Source: DASQYE01 sp036389675
Lineage (GTDB): Bacteria; Acidobacteriota; Blastocatellia; Pyrinomonadales; Pyrinomonadaceae
DNA: 64,000 nucleotides
NCBI GenBank assembly: GCA_036389675.1
Contig: DASVWI010000035.1
Span: 1-64,000 of the forward strand
Direction: 5' to 3'
Of the stretch, positions 9,205 to 17,149 are shown in pieces. Both the position numbers and the translations under genes were made by a program. Every line of letters starts with the position of its first letter. The stretch's first letter is position 1. The notes beneath the pieces are model-generated. The model did no database searches and was not told the origin of the DNA. It saw nothing but the letters and a program-made list of their open reading frames with translations.

Positions 9205-11934
9205 CTATTCATACCTGAGCGCCACCATCGGGTCTACCTTCATCGCGCGTCGCGCCGGAATGAAATTGGCGACGAAGGCGACGACCGACAGCACTATCGC
9301 CGTGACGATAAAGGTCGCGGCGTCAACCGGGCTGATACCGTAAAGGAAACTGACGAGCAGGCGCGTGCCGATTAACGCCCCTATCAACCCCAGCGCCGCG
9401 CCGATAGCCACGAGCGTCATCCCTTCGCGCAGGACGAGCCCGAGCACGTCCGTTGTCCTCGCGCCTAAGGCCATGCGTATGCCTATCTCGCGCGTGCGCT
9501 GCGAGACGGCGTAAGCCATCACGCCGTACAACCCGACCGCCGCGAGCAGCAACGCCAGCCCCCCGAAGACGGCGATCAAGACCGCGCCCATCCGCGCCGC
9601 GTAAAGCGAATTGCCTATCTGCTCGCTCATCGTCCTGATATTCGTGACCGGCAGATTTCGTTCAATCGATTGCACCGCCTGCCGGACGGCTAAGGCAAGG
9701 CCAGCCGGCTCATTGCTCGCCCTGACGAGCAAAGTCATTCCGGTTTCGTGGTTCTGCGAAAGCGGCAGGTAGGCGAAGGGCGTCGCCGCTTCACCGAGCG
9801 TGACGTACTTGCTGTCACGCGCGATGCCGATGATCTCTCGCCATGGCCCCTTCTCGCCTTCCAGACTCAAACGCTTGCCCAGGGCATCCTGCCCGCCGAA
9901 GTGACGCTTCGCGAAAGTCTCGTTGACGATCAACACGCCGGGCTTGTCTTCCGTGTCCTGCTCATTGAAATCACGCCCAGCGAGCAAGCTTATGCCTACG
10001 GTCTGAAAATACTTCGGCCCTACGACGCTCAGGCTGAGCTCGTTCTCGCCTCCCGCGCTAGGGTTTCCGCCTTCGCTACGAAAATTGCTGTTCGGCCCGG
10101 TTCGTCCCTCAATCACCATACCGCGAATCGAGCTGCCGCCGCTCAAAGGCACAACGCGCGTCAGACTCGCAGACTCGACGCCCGGCAGCGCCTCGACGCG
10201 CTCGACCACCTGCCGATAAAACTCTCTGCCCTGCGCGCGCGTGTAGCGCAGCAGGTTAATGCTGAGCGGCGCGGTGAGCAGCTTTGTCTCGTCAAAGCCC
10301 GTCCTGATGGCTTGTGCCTGCCAGAGGCTACGCAGAAACAGGCCCGCTCCGATGAGCAGCATAAACGAGAGCGCCACCTGTGTGATCACCAGACCGTTTC
10401 GTAAATTGAATCGCCAGTGGTTGTGATTGAGCGTCGGCGAATCGTTTTTCAGCGTAGATACCAGATCGGGCCGAGAGGCTTGCAGTGCCGGTATGATGCC
10501 GAAGACGATTCCTGTCACTGCCGACAACGCGAGCGTAAAAATAAGCACGCGGCCATCAAGGCTGAAATCCAGACTGACCGGCAACACGCCGGGGGGCGGC
10601 GGCGCGCCCTTCAAAGCATCCACGGCCCATACGGCGAGCAGCAGCCCTGCCGCTCCGCCCAGCAAAGACAGCAGCAGGCTCTCCGTCAGCAATTGACGAA
10701 CAAGCCGCGCGCGACGAGCGCCGAGCGCCAGCCGCACAGCAATCTCCTTGCGCCGCGCCGATGCGCGCGCCAGCAACAGGTTCGCCACGTTCGCGCACGC
10801 AATCAACAACACAATCCCGACCACCGTCAGCAGCAGGCTCGCGACCGATCGTAGCTGGGAGCGCGACTCAGGGTCTCCGTCACTGACTCTCGTGAGCGTC
10901 AGGATACGATTGCGATTGGTGTCAGGATAAAGCTCGCCCTGCTGTTTTGTGATCGGAACCAGAGCGGCCTGCGCCTGCTCCATGGTGACACCGGGTTTGA
11001 GACGCCCGATCAGCGATAGCCAGCGATTACGACGAACCTTCAACAGGTCAGGATTCATCTCTCCGGAGTATCCCGCGCGGGGCGGGCGCATCACCGCCTG
11101 CATCATCATCGGCACATAAAAATCGTCCACTCGATTCGGAAAAGCGCTCCTGTAATCGTTCGGCAGCACCCCTATGATCGTGAAGCTTTGTCCGTTCAGA
11201 CTGATCTGCTGACCTATGACTCCGGCGCTGCCGCCGAATCGCCGCTGCCACAAGCCATGACCGAGGACGACGACCGGATGCGCGCCCGGGGTGCGGTCAT
11301 CTTCGTTTGTGATGGCGCGCCCGAGGGCCGCGCGCACTCCGATGAGGTCGAAGAAATTACCGGAAACTATCGCGCCGACGATCAGGTCGGTCTGGTCGTT
11401 GCTGTTGATGCTGGCCGAAATACCGGCCCACGCCGCCAGCCCGGCGAAGACCTGATTCTGGTCGCGGAACTCTACATAATCAGGATAGGAGGCATTGCTG
11501 TAAGGATTGTTCGGATTGCCGCTATGAACATAGACTAGACTTTCAGGCTCGGATACAGGCAGTTGCCGCCATAGCGTAGCGTTGATCAAACTGAAAATCG
11601 CCGTGTTCGCGCCGATGCCCAGCGCAAGGATGGCGACGGCGATAAGGGTGAAGCCCGGTCGCTTGATCAGCATCCGCACACCGTAGCGCACGTCCTGCCA
11701 GAGGTCGTCGATCAGGCCCAGGCCACGCGCGTCGCGGCATTGCTCCTTGGACTGCTCGACGCCGCCGAAACTGCGCCGCGCCGCATAACGCGCCTCTTCA
11801 GGGCTCATGCCGCCGGAGATGTTCTGCTCGACATCGCGCTCAAGATGGTAGCGCAACTCCTCGTCCAGCTCTTGCTCCATCTCGCCCCGTCGCAGCAGTG
11901 CCCGCAACCGTCTGCCTAACCTGCCAAGCATCAT
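9205..11934 (-). CDS. ADOP-family MacB/FtsX-type ABC permease
   Basis: About 910 residues. The N-terminal cytoplasmic helix pair (LRALLRRGEMEQELDEELR) is the hallmark of acidobacterial duplicated-permease proteins. A first MacB unit follows: a TM at about residue 85 (PGFTLIAVAILALGIGANTA), a periplasmic MacB_PCD-type domain to about 355, then an FtsX TM cluster with the ARRKEIAVRLALGARR loop. A second copy comes next (GLVITQVALSFMLLIGAGL, periplasmic domain, FtsX loop QRTREIGIRMALGAR). It probably exports a lipid, peptide or drug with an ATPase encoded elsewhere. The start at 11934 has GGAAAGG; an ATG at 11952 overlaps the PadR stop (ATGA) and is an equal alternative. Confidence 0.9.
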   Translation of the reverse strand: MMLGRLGRRLRALLRRGEMEQELDEELRYHLERDVEQNISGGMSPEEARYAARRSFGGVEQSKEQCRDARGLGLIDDLWQDVRYGVRMLIKRPGFTLIAVAILALGIGANTAIFSLINATLWRQLPVSEPESLVYVHSGNPNNPYSNASYPDYVEFRDQNQVFAGLAAWAGISASINSNDQTDLIVGAIVSGNFFDLIGVRAALGRAITNEDDRTPGAHPVVVLGHGLWQRRFGGSAGVIGQQISLNGQSFTIIGVLPNDYRSAFPNRVDDFYVPMMMQAVMRPPRAGYSGEMNPDLLKVRRNRWLSLIGRLKPGVTMEQAQAALVPITKQQGELYPDTNRNRILTLTRVSDGDPESRSQLRSVASLLLTVVGIVLLIACANVANLLLARASARRKEIAVRLALGARRARLVRQLLTESLLLSLLGGAAGLLLAVWAVDALKGAPPPPGVLPVSLDFSLDGRVLIFTLALSAVTGIVFGIIPALQASRPDLVSTLKNDSPTLNHNHWRFNLRNGLVITQVALSFMLLIGAGLFLRSLWQAQAIRTGFDETKLLTAPLSINLLRYTRAQGREFYRQVVERVEALPGVESASLTRVVPLSGGSSIRGMVIEGRTGPNSNFRSEGGNPSAGGENELSLSVVGPKYFQTVGISLLAGRDFNEQDTEDKPGVLIVNETFAKRHFGGQDALGKRLSLEGEKGPWREIIGIARDSKYVTLGEAATPFAYLPLSQNHETGMTLLVRASNEPAGLALAVRQAVQSIERNLPVTNIRTMSEQIGNSLYAARMGAVLIAVFGGLALLLAAVGLYGVMAYAVSQRTREIGIRMALGARTTDVLGLVLREGMTLVAIGAALGLIGALIGTRLLVSFLYGISPVDAATFIVTAIVLSVVAFVANFIPARRAMKVDPMVALRYE

Positions 11935-11948
11935 GAAATCCTTTCCGC

Positions 11949-12296
11949 TCATGCATCGCGCAGAATCAATTCGACGGCATCCGTGAAACGCTCCCACGTC
12001 TTACGCTCCGCCTCAAGCTGCTTACGCCCGGTTGTGGTCAGGCGGTAAAACTTCGCCCGCCGGTTATTCTCAGACGCGCCCCACTCAGCCGAGACAAGCC
12101 CCCGCTCCTCCAACCTGTGCAGCGCCGGATAGAGAGACCCGGGAGTGACGCTTAACACATCCCCGGAGACTATCTGGATGCGCTGCATAATGTCCCAACC
12201 GTTCAACTGCCCTGACCCGAGTATGCGCAAGACCAGCAGTTCAAGAGTCCCCTGCAAAAGATCGGTCTTAAAAGGATCGGTCTTATTTTGCTTCAT
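11949..12296 (-). CDS. PadR-family transcriptional regulator
   Basis: The protein has 115 residues, typical of short PadR repressors. A winged helix occupies residues 12-85 (LLQGTLELLVLRIL, then SGDVLSVTPGSLYPALHRLE and the wing GLVSAEWGASENNRRAKFY), with a C-terminal dimer helix (GRKQLEAERKTWERF). It is the first gene of a two-gene unit with the ADOP permease, the usual arrangement in this lineage, and probably represses the pair until a ligand binds. A perfect 9-bp palindrome at 12337-12363, about 40 bases upstream of its start, is the likely operator. Confidence 0.92.
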   Translation of the reverse strand: MKQNKTDPFKTDLLQGTLELLVLRILGSGQLNGWDIMQRIQIVSGDVLSVTPGSLYPALHRLEERGLVSAEWGASENNRRAKFYRLTTTGRKQLEAERKTWERFTDAVELILRDA

Positions 12297-12336
12297 GCTC
12301 CTCCTCTAGCCATCCGATAGGGGCCGAGTATAGGCC

Positions 12337-12363
12337 CACACCTATCGAATGTCAATAGGTGTG
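12337..12363. promoter_or_regulatory. Candidate PadR operator (27-bp palindrome)
   Basis: CACACCTAT and ATAGGTGTG form perfect 9-bp arms around a 9-base spacer, just upstream of padR (start at 12296). Placement and symmetry suit autoregulation by a dimeric winged-helix repressor. A related partial motif (CGATAGGGGCC) lies nearer the gene. Confidence 0.5.
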
Positions 12364-12379
12364 CCGGCAGGGATGATCA

Positions 12380-12420
12380 AAGGGGATGCTCCGGACTGTA
12401 GATGTCCGGAGCATCCCCTT
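12380..12420 (-). terminator. Perfect 17-bp hairpin downstream of the AP2-like gene
   Basis: The arms 12380-12396 and 12404-12420 are fully complementary around a 7-base loop (TGTAGAT). The hairpin lies 35 bases after the AP2-like gene's stop and upstream of the padR promoter, so it insulates padR from readthrough. It has the same 17/7/17 geometry as the hairpin at 9071. Confidence 0.75.
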
Positions 12421-12454
12421 CAATTGGATTAGGATTCGGTTTGGATGAGAGCGG

Positions 12455-12955
12455 TTAGGCGGCGCAGACTTTGCTCAGGGATTGTGCCCACTTGCTTACC
12501 ACGACCGTGCCGTACATCTCCTGCTCTTTCTGGCGACGGATAGCGCACGCGCGGCGGAAGGCTCCCATCTCTCCGTACTTTTTGATTGAGACGGAGGTCT
12601 GGCCCCTCTTCTCTCTACCTGCATGCCAGGAGACTTCATACACTTCGTTCAGGTAAATCTTACCGTCTTTACCCTTGTACTTCTTGACTGCCCGCCGCAC
12701 ACCGACGACTCCGCTCCGGTTGCGCGGGTTATTGCCGACCACGACCCAATCGGTGCGCGGTTTGCCTAGCTCCTGCTCTAACTGATCGCGACACTCGACG
12801 GCCTTCACAAGGGCCGCTTCTTTGCCGCCGTGTATCTTATCGCTAATGAACTTCGACTTCGTGACGTTCTTTAGCCTGACTCTGACATACCATCCAACAG
12901 TCTTTCTCTCAGGGCAATCAATCCGGCTGATGCCTTTATGACCACTCTTTGCCAT
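12455..12955 (-). CDS. Tandem AP2/ERF-like DNA-binding protein
   Basis: The protein has 166 residues from the ATG at 12955. The second half (about 85-150) has the AP2 pattern: SGVVGVRRAVKKY, then VYEVSWHAG, then a helix with MGAFRRACAIRRQKEQE, i.e. a three-strand sheet plus helix. The first half (8-65) repeats it weakly (GHKGISRID, GWYVRVRLK, GGKEAALVKAVECRDQLEQ), so two AP2-like units are likely. Bacterial AP2 domains are mostly found in homing endonucleases or as stand-alone DNA binders. No nuclease motif is visible, so this may be a regulator or the remnant of a mobile endonuclease. It is monocistronic, with its own hairpin terminator. Confidence 0.65.
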   Translation of the reverse strand: MAKSGHKGISRIDCPERKTVGWYVRVRLKNVTKSKFISDKIHGGKEAALVKAVECRDQLEQELGKPRTDWVVVGNNPRNRSGVVGVRRAVKKYKGKDGKIYLNEVYEVSWHAGREKRGQTSVSIKKYGEMGAFRRACAIRRQKEQEMYGTVVVSKWAQSLSKVCAA

Positions 12956-13084
12956 AAATTGTAAGCCTCGCTCGTTAGGGATTAAAATATAGGTGAGTGA
13001 GTAAAACTTATCGCGTCGCAGCCGAGATGTCAAAGCGCCAGAGCGAGTTTGACTGTAGGAGGCCGGAAAGGAAGTTGAAGCCTG

Positions 13085-13468
13085 TTACTCTAAAACCGCC
13101 GGCCCCCATGAATTGTCAACGACGATGAGCCAGTCGCCGTCCGGCTGCTTACGCAGAATGACAGAAGCATAGGACTCTCTGGACACCTTTGTTCCATCCG
13201 GAGTCGTGCCGTTGTAACTCCACTTCGAGGTGAACAGGGCTATGTCATCGCTCTCGATGACGTGTGTTTTTTCCTGTCGCGCAGTCCCTTTGATATTGCT
13301 CAGAATCCATTCATACGCGCTCCGCAGTTGGGGCTTTCCACTGGCGAGCCTTCCCGGCTCCACCACCATCGTCGCCCCCTCTTCGTAGAAGCTCAGGATC
13401 GCTTCGAGGTCGCCGCGATTAAAGGCTTCATCAAGCTGCTCTACTGCTTCAAGCGGGCTCTTTGCCAT
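13085..13468 (-). CDS. SnoaL/DUF4440-like protein (NTF2 fold)
   Basis: The protein has 127 residues, the standard size of the fold. It starts with a helix-rich segment (PLEAVEQLDEAFNRGDLEAI) followed by LSFYEEGATMVVEPG, a pattern typical of DUF4440/SnoaL-like proteins, and ends in strands with VILRKQPDGDWLIVVDNSW. These proteins bind small hydrophobic ligands or act as isomerases or cyclases; the specific role is unknown. An AGGAGA box is 9 bases before the ATG at 13468, with a GTG three bases further upstream. Confidence 0.8.
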   Translation of the reverse strand: MAKSPLEAVEQLDEAFNRGDLEAILSFYEEGATMVVEPGRLASGKPQLRSAYEWILSNIKGTARQEKTHVIESDDIALFTSKWSYNGTTPDGTKVSRESYASVILRKQPDGDWLIVVDNSWGPAVLE

Positions 13469-13723
13469 CACTCATCTCTCCTGCTATCGGTTTAGCCACA
13501 AGCATAGACCGAAACTCTTCAACATGAAAGGCATGCTGTTCGGCGTAAATTCGTTGAGTTGATCGATTGGCGCTCCGGCGGGAGTGGCGGTTGGCAGGAT
13601 TCCTTTTGCGTCCAACCAGAGGTATGATAAGGGCATCATAACGGACTTGGCCGCGCGCTTTACCGAGCGAGTTAAGGCGGTGGTCGCTTCAGAGCTGATA
13701 GATTGTTATAAAGGTTTCGATTC

Positions 13724-15484
13724 ATGTTGACACGTCGCTTCCCCTTACATCTGGCCGCGTTCGCCCTGCTGGTCGCCCTGCCGTCGCTTTTACCCGCATC
13801 GAAGGTGTTCGCGCAAAACCGGGCGACAAATGATGTCGTCATTATCTTGCCCTTCGAGAACACGTCCAGCCATCAGGAGTATAACTGGGTAGGCGAGAGC
13901 TTCGCCGATTCTCTCTCGGAGCTGTTGAGCGTCATGCCGGACTTGATCGTCGTTTCGAGCGACGAGCGCGAGCTCGCCTACCAGAGAGTGCGCCTGCCGC
14001 AGAACGTTTTGCCGTCGCGCGCCACGGCCATCAAGCTCGCGCGTGAAGCGCGCGCGACCATGATCGTGCTCGGAACCTACAGCGTCACGCCGCAGCAGGG
14101 GAATACGCCCGCGGCTTTGCAGGGGAGCGCGCGCGTCATCAAAGTCAACGAAGGGCGCTTGATGGGCGAGATGATGCCGGACGGGCGCTGGGCCACGCGC
14201 GAGTATGATTTCGGCGGCGCGCTCTCGATCCTGCAGACCATGCAGGGACGGCTCGCCTACCAGATTCTATACCAGCGCGACAAGGCGCTTCCCTTCTCGC
14301 AGAACCAGTTCGTGCAGCAGGCTACCAAAGTTCCGCCCAAAGCTTTCGAGGCTTACGTCAAAGGCGTGCTCACACCTGCGTCCGACGCGACGCGCGAGAA
14401 CTACTTCAAGAACGCCCTGCGTTTTTACGCCGATGCGAATGCGGGCGCGACCTACCCGCAGGCGGCATTCGAGCTGGGCCACTTCTATCTCAGGCGCAGC
14501 GACTGGAAGAACGCCGCCGAGTACTTCTCCAAGTTACAGAAGAAAGACCCGCACTACGCCGAAGCATCCTTCTACGCGGGGCTCTCCTACTGGCGTCTGT
14601 CTGATCTGAACGGGGCGCTCAATGTCCTCGTGCCCTTAACGTCCGAGATGCCTCTGACGGGCATCTACAACAACGCGGGCGCGATCTCCATTCAGGCCGC
14701 GCGCGACGAGAAGAAACCTGAAGAGCGTGCGCGTCTGCTTGAACAGGGCGTCAAGTTTCTGGCCCGCGCCTCCGAGTCAACGCCCGACGATATGATGGTG
14801 CGTTTCAACTACGCTTACGCGCTCTTCCTCAGCGGCAAATACGCGGAGGCCGCCGATCAGCTGCGCCCCGTCATCACGGACAATCCTAAGGACGGGCAAG
14901 CCTACTTTCTTTTCGCCAAGTCGCTTGAGCGTGTGGGCAATGCGGAACCGGCCACGGCTGCCGACGATCAGGCTCGACGTTATCTACAGGTCTATGCCAA
15001 GTGGCAGACCGAGTGGCAGAAGTCGCAGACCACGCCCGGCGTCTCGCTTCGCCTGCGCGACTCCTTCAACCGCAGCGACTATTTCGAGGTCACGCGCGAC
15101 AAGAAGGAAGAGCCTGCCGAGACCTCCAACACGCAAGACCTGCTTGCCAAGGCGCGCGAGCTTTATCAGGCTGGCCGCGACGATGAAGCTTTGCCGGAAG
15201 TGCGTCGAGTCCTGATGATTGAGCCGATGAGCGCAGAGGCTTACCTGCTGATCGGTCGAATCAACCAGCGGCGCGGCGATCAGGAGGCGGCCATCAGCGC
15301 GCTCAAAACCTCGATCTTCTGGGACGCCAAGCAGATTGACGCGCACATCCTGCTCGGTCGCATCTTTCTGGAGCGCGGAGACAGGGCGATGGCTCTCACT
15401 TATGCGCGCAGCGCCATGCAGATAGACCCCAACAATCAGGACGCCATTGCGCTTCAGAGACAGGTTGACACGGGCGGCAGGTAA
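13724..15484 (+). CDS. Exported TPR protein
   Basis: The protein has 586 residues. A signal peptide is visible at 1-30 (HLAAFALLVALPSLLPA, cleavage near VFA-QN). Residues 37-170 resemble the TolB-N/FlgO-like 'ILPFENTS' domain used by acidobacterial sensors (VVIILPFENTSSHQEYNWVG). From about 215 there are tandem tetratricopeptide repeats (YPQAAFELGHFYLRRSDW, AEASFYAGLSYWRLSDL, and three C-terminal repeats around 460-580). It is probably a periplasmic scaffold for protein-protein contacts. A long inverted heptamer repeat follows its stop directly. AAAGG lies upstream of the ATG. Confidence 0.8.
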   Translation: MLTRRFPLHLAAFALLVALPSLLPASKVFAQNRATNDVVIILPFENTSSHQEYNWVGESFADSLSELLSVMPDLIVVSSDERELAYQRVRLPQNVLPSRATAIKLAREARATMIVLGTYSVTPQQGNTPAALQGSARVIKVNEGRLMGEMMPDGRWATREYDFGGALSILQTMQGRLAYQILYQRDKALPFSQNQFVQQATKVPPKAFEAYVKGVLTPASDATRENYFKNALRFYADANAGATYPQAAFELGHFYLRRSDWKNAAEYFSKLQKKDPHYAEASFYAGLSYWRLSDLNGALNVLVPLTSEMPLTGIYNNAGAISIQAARDEKKPEERARLLEQGVKFLARASESTPDDMMVRFNYAYALFLSGKYAEAADQLRPVITDNPKDGQAYFLFAKSLERVGNAEPATAADDQARRYLQVYAKWQTEWQKSQTTPGVSLRLRDSFNRSDYFEVTRDKKEEPAETSNTQDLLAKARELYQAGRDDEALPEVRRVLMIEPMSAEAYLLIGRINQRRGDQEAAISALKTSIFWDAKQIDAHILLGRIFLERGDRAMALTYARSAMQIDPNNQDAIALQRQVDTGGR

Positions 15485-15486
15485 AG

Positions 15487-15575
15487 AAGGCAAAAGTAGA
15501 AAGGCAGAAGGTAGAAGCGAAGAAAGGCACTCAACCTTTTTTCACTTTTACCTTCTGCCTTTTTACTTTTGCCTT
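15487..15575. repeat. Inverted pair of heptamer-repeat arrays (31-bp arms)
   Basis: Arms 15487-15517 and 15545-15575 are complementary at 29 of 31 positions, and the two exceptions are G-T wobbles. Each arm is about 4.4 copies of a degenerate heptamer, CTTTTRC on one strand and AAGGYAR on the other. The stem would act as a strong RNA hairpin after the TPR gene, but heptamer arrays of this kind also occur as dispersed repeats in several bacterial phyla. Confidence 0.75.
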
Positions 15576-15651
15576 ATGTTAGAATAAGCCCCCACGGACG
15601 GTTAAGACCTGCGGGAAACGAAAGCGCCTCCGGCCCGGAGAGCAAAGCATC

Positions 15652-15963
15652 ATGAGTCTGGCAGTGGCTTTCATAAGCCTGATCTTCGGCGCTCTGCTTA
15701 TCGCAGCCGTGTACGCTGCCCTGCTGTCCAGACATAAGAAGGCGGCCACGGGCCGGCTTGAGCTGATGAATGTACCGGCCCTTGTCGAGACGGCTTTGGA
15801 GCCCGAAGGCTCTGTCCTTGTCGATGGCGAGTTGTGGCGCGCGCGCGCTCGCGGAGGTCTGACGATCAAGCGCGGGACGCGTGTTCTGGTGGTCGGAACC
15901 AGCGGACACCTGCTCGAAGTCGAGCCCGCGCCAAAGGTACTTCCTTCGATGACTGAAGCGTAA
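15652..15963 (+). CDS. Small NfeD-like membrane protein
   Basis: The protein has 103 residues. One N-terminal membrane helix (AVAFISLIFGALLIAAVYAAL) is followed at about 45-95 by a compact beta domain with VLVDGELWRARARGG and GTRVLVVGTSGHLLEVEP, the OB-fold signature of the NfeD C-terminus. Full NfeD proteins pair with membrane stomatin-like proteins; neither a stomatin gene nor the NfeD protease half is adjacent. GGAGAG precedes the ATG. The SPOR gene follows 30 bases later, probably in the same transcript. Confidence 0.7.
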   Translation: MSLAVAFISLIFGALLIAAVYAALLSRHKKAATGRLELMNVPALVETALEPEGSVLVDGELWRARARGGLTIKRGTRVLVVGTSGHLLEVEPAPKVLPSMTEA

Positions 15964-15994
15964 GTTATAGCTCCGGCGATTGAGCGCTCAGGCG

Positions 15995-16540
15995 ATGTCA
16001 ACCGACTCAGAAAAATACGAGACGACTATCGAGCGAGAGGCGCGTCATTCGGCATTTGAAGAGTTCAGCCGCGACGAGCGCCGCCCCGCCGTCATGCTCC
16101 TGAGCGCGCTTCTTCTCTCCGCCGTCTTCTTCGCCATCGGCATCATGGTCGGTCGCTGGACGGTCGAGCCTCCGACGCCACAGCCCGACATAGTTTCCAG
16201 CACCCCGACGCCTTCAAACCCGAGCCCCTCTCCAACACAACTCGCCAGCGCGCCCGCTGCCTCGCCCTCGCCCGAAACCAATAATAAGCAGCGGCGCTAC
16301 GCGCTTCTCGTGCCCGAGTTGAAGTCTAAGGAAGCGGCCCGCTCTCTGGTCGAATCTCTTGAGCGCAAGGGCTACAAGGATGTGCGGACGAAGCCGCGTG
16401 CGCTCGCCTCGGATGCTTCGCTGGATGTTCTCATAGGCCGCTACACGCGCGACGAAGCGGAGGCCGAAGCCGCGCGGCTCAGAGACAAAGGCGGCCCACG
16501 GATGAAGAACGTGCGCGTCATTGAAGACCCCGCCGGATAG
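15995..16540 (+). CDS. SPOR-domain inner-membrane protein
   Basis: The protein has 181 residues: a cytoplasmic N-terminus, one TM at about 33-55 (PAVMLLSALLLSAVFFAIGI), a Pro/Ser/Thr-rich linker (STPTPSNPSPSPTQLAS) and a C-terminal SPOR domain from about 105 (RYALLVPELKSKEAARSLVE). SPOR domains bind septal peptidoglycan lacking stem peptides, so a role in division or envelope remodelling is likely. I prefer the ATG at 15995; an upstream in-frame TTG at 15980 is possible. Confidence 0.8.
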   Translation: MSTDSEKYETTIEREARHSAFEEFSRDERRPAVMLLSALLLSAVFFAIGIMVGRWTVEPPTPQPDIVSSTPTPSNPSPSPTQLASAPAASPSPETNNKQRRYALLVPELKSKEAARSLVESLERKGYKDVRTKPRALASDASLDVLIGRYTRDEAEAEAARLRDKGGPRMKNVRVIEDPAG

Positions 16541-16779
16541 ATTCACCTGCCCGTCCCAGGCAGCGCCGAACCATCAGGAGCGCGCGCCTTCTGCTCCCTC
16601 TTTCATATCTAATCAACACTCGTTTCCAGAAAATTATTTTCCGTGGCACGCCAAGTGCTTCGCTTATTGTCGGCAAGCACGGATGAAACGTGACCCCGCC
16701 GCCATCACTTCTCTGAGCGCCGCCTGCCGCTGCGCCAGCCGCCCGCCGAGCATCCCTTCAGTTTAACCCCCCGAAATGT

Positions 16780-16805
16780 GAACCCGGTCAGCAATGACCG
16801 GGTTC
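16780..16805 (+). terminator. 11-bp hairpin, candidate terminator
   Basis: GAACCCGGTCA and TGACCGGGTTC pair perfectly around a GCAA tetraloop about 240 bases after the SPOR gene. There is no T-run, so it may be a processing or RNA-stability element instead. Confidence 0.5.
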
Positions 16806-16927
16806 TCCCACGTTTACGGCCCATTTAAATCAGACTAGATAAGTCGGCATAAACTTCAGGAGCGCCCCTCTTAACCCTCAACGAGCGCGGCGTGTGCCCG
16901 GACGGAATATGTCAGGCGACGAAAATT

Positions 16928-16951
16928 GTCACTCGGGGAGTGACTTTTTTT
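16928..16951 (+). terminator. Intrinsic terminator upstream of lnt
   Basis: GTCACTC-GGG-GAGTGAC is followed immediately by seven T residues, a classic Rho-independent signal on the + strand. It lies 200 bases before the lnt start with no gene just upstream, so it either stops readthrough from the SPOR transcript or attenuates a leader RNA. Confidence 0.75.
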
Positions 16952-17149
16952 GTCTATTGACGCCCTCGTTAGACGATTTCCGTTATCGCGCATGGCCTCC
17001 CGCGCCAAAGCGTGCGATTTTTTTTCGAGCAGAGGACGGGCGAGCATACGGGACACGCGCGTCAAGCTATAGAGCGCATGTCCGGGCAAGCTCTCTACTG
17101 CGACTACTGCGATGACGCCGGCACAGCTTCTTTGCTAAACTCGCTCGGT

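Larger units (their letters stand above)
16541..17149. other. 609-bp non-coding leader region with two hairpins
   Basis: No convincing gene is present. A frame runs into lnt from 17012, but the peptide before Met at 17150 is not Lnt-like. The region holds an 11-bp hairpin at 16780-16805 and a textbook intrinsic terminator at 16928-16951, both upstream of the lnt-prfB-ftsK genes, so it probably carries the lnt promoter and possibly an attenuated leader. Confidence 0.5.

Noticed and set aside
17012..17149. N-terminal extension of Lnt
   Set aside because: In frame, but the peptide lacks the hydrophobic pattern of Lnt N-termini and no Shine-Dalgarno is present; the start at 17150 is preferred.
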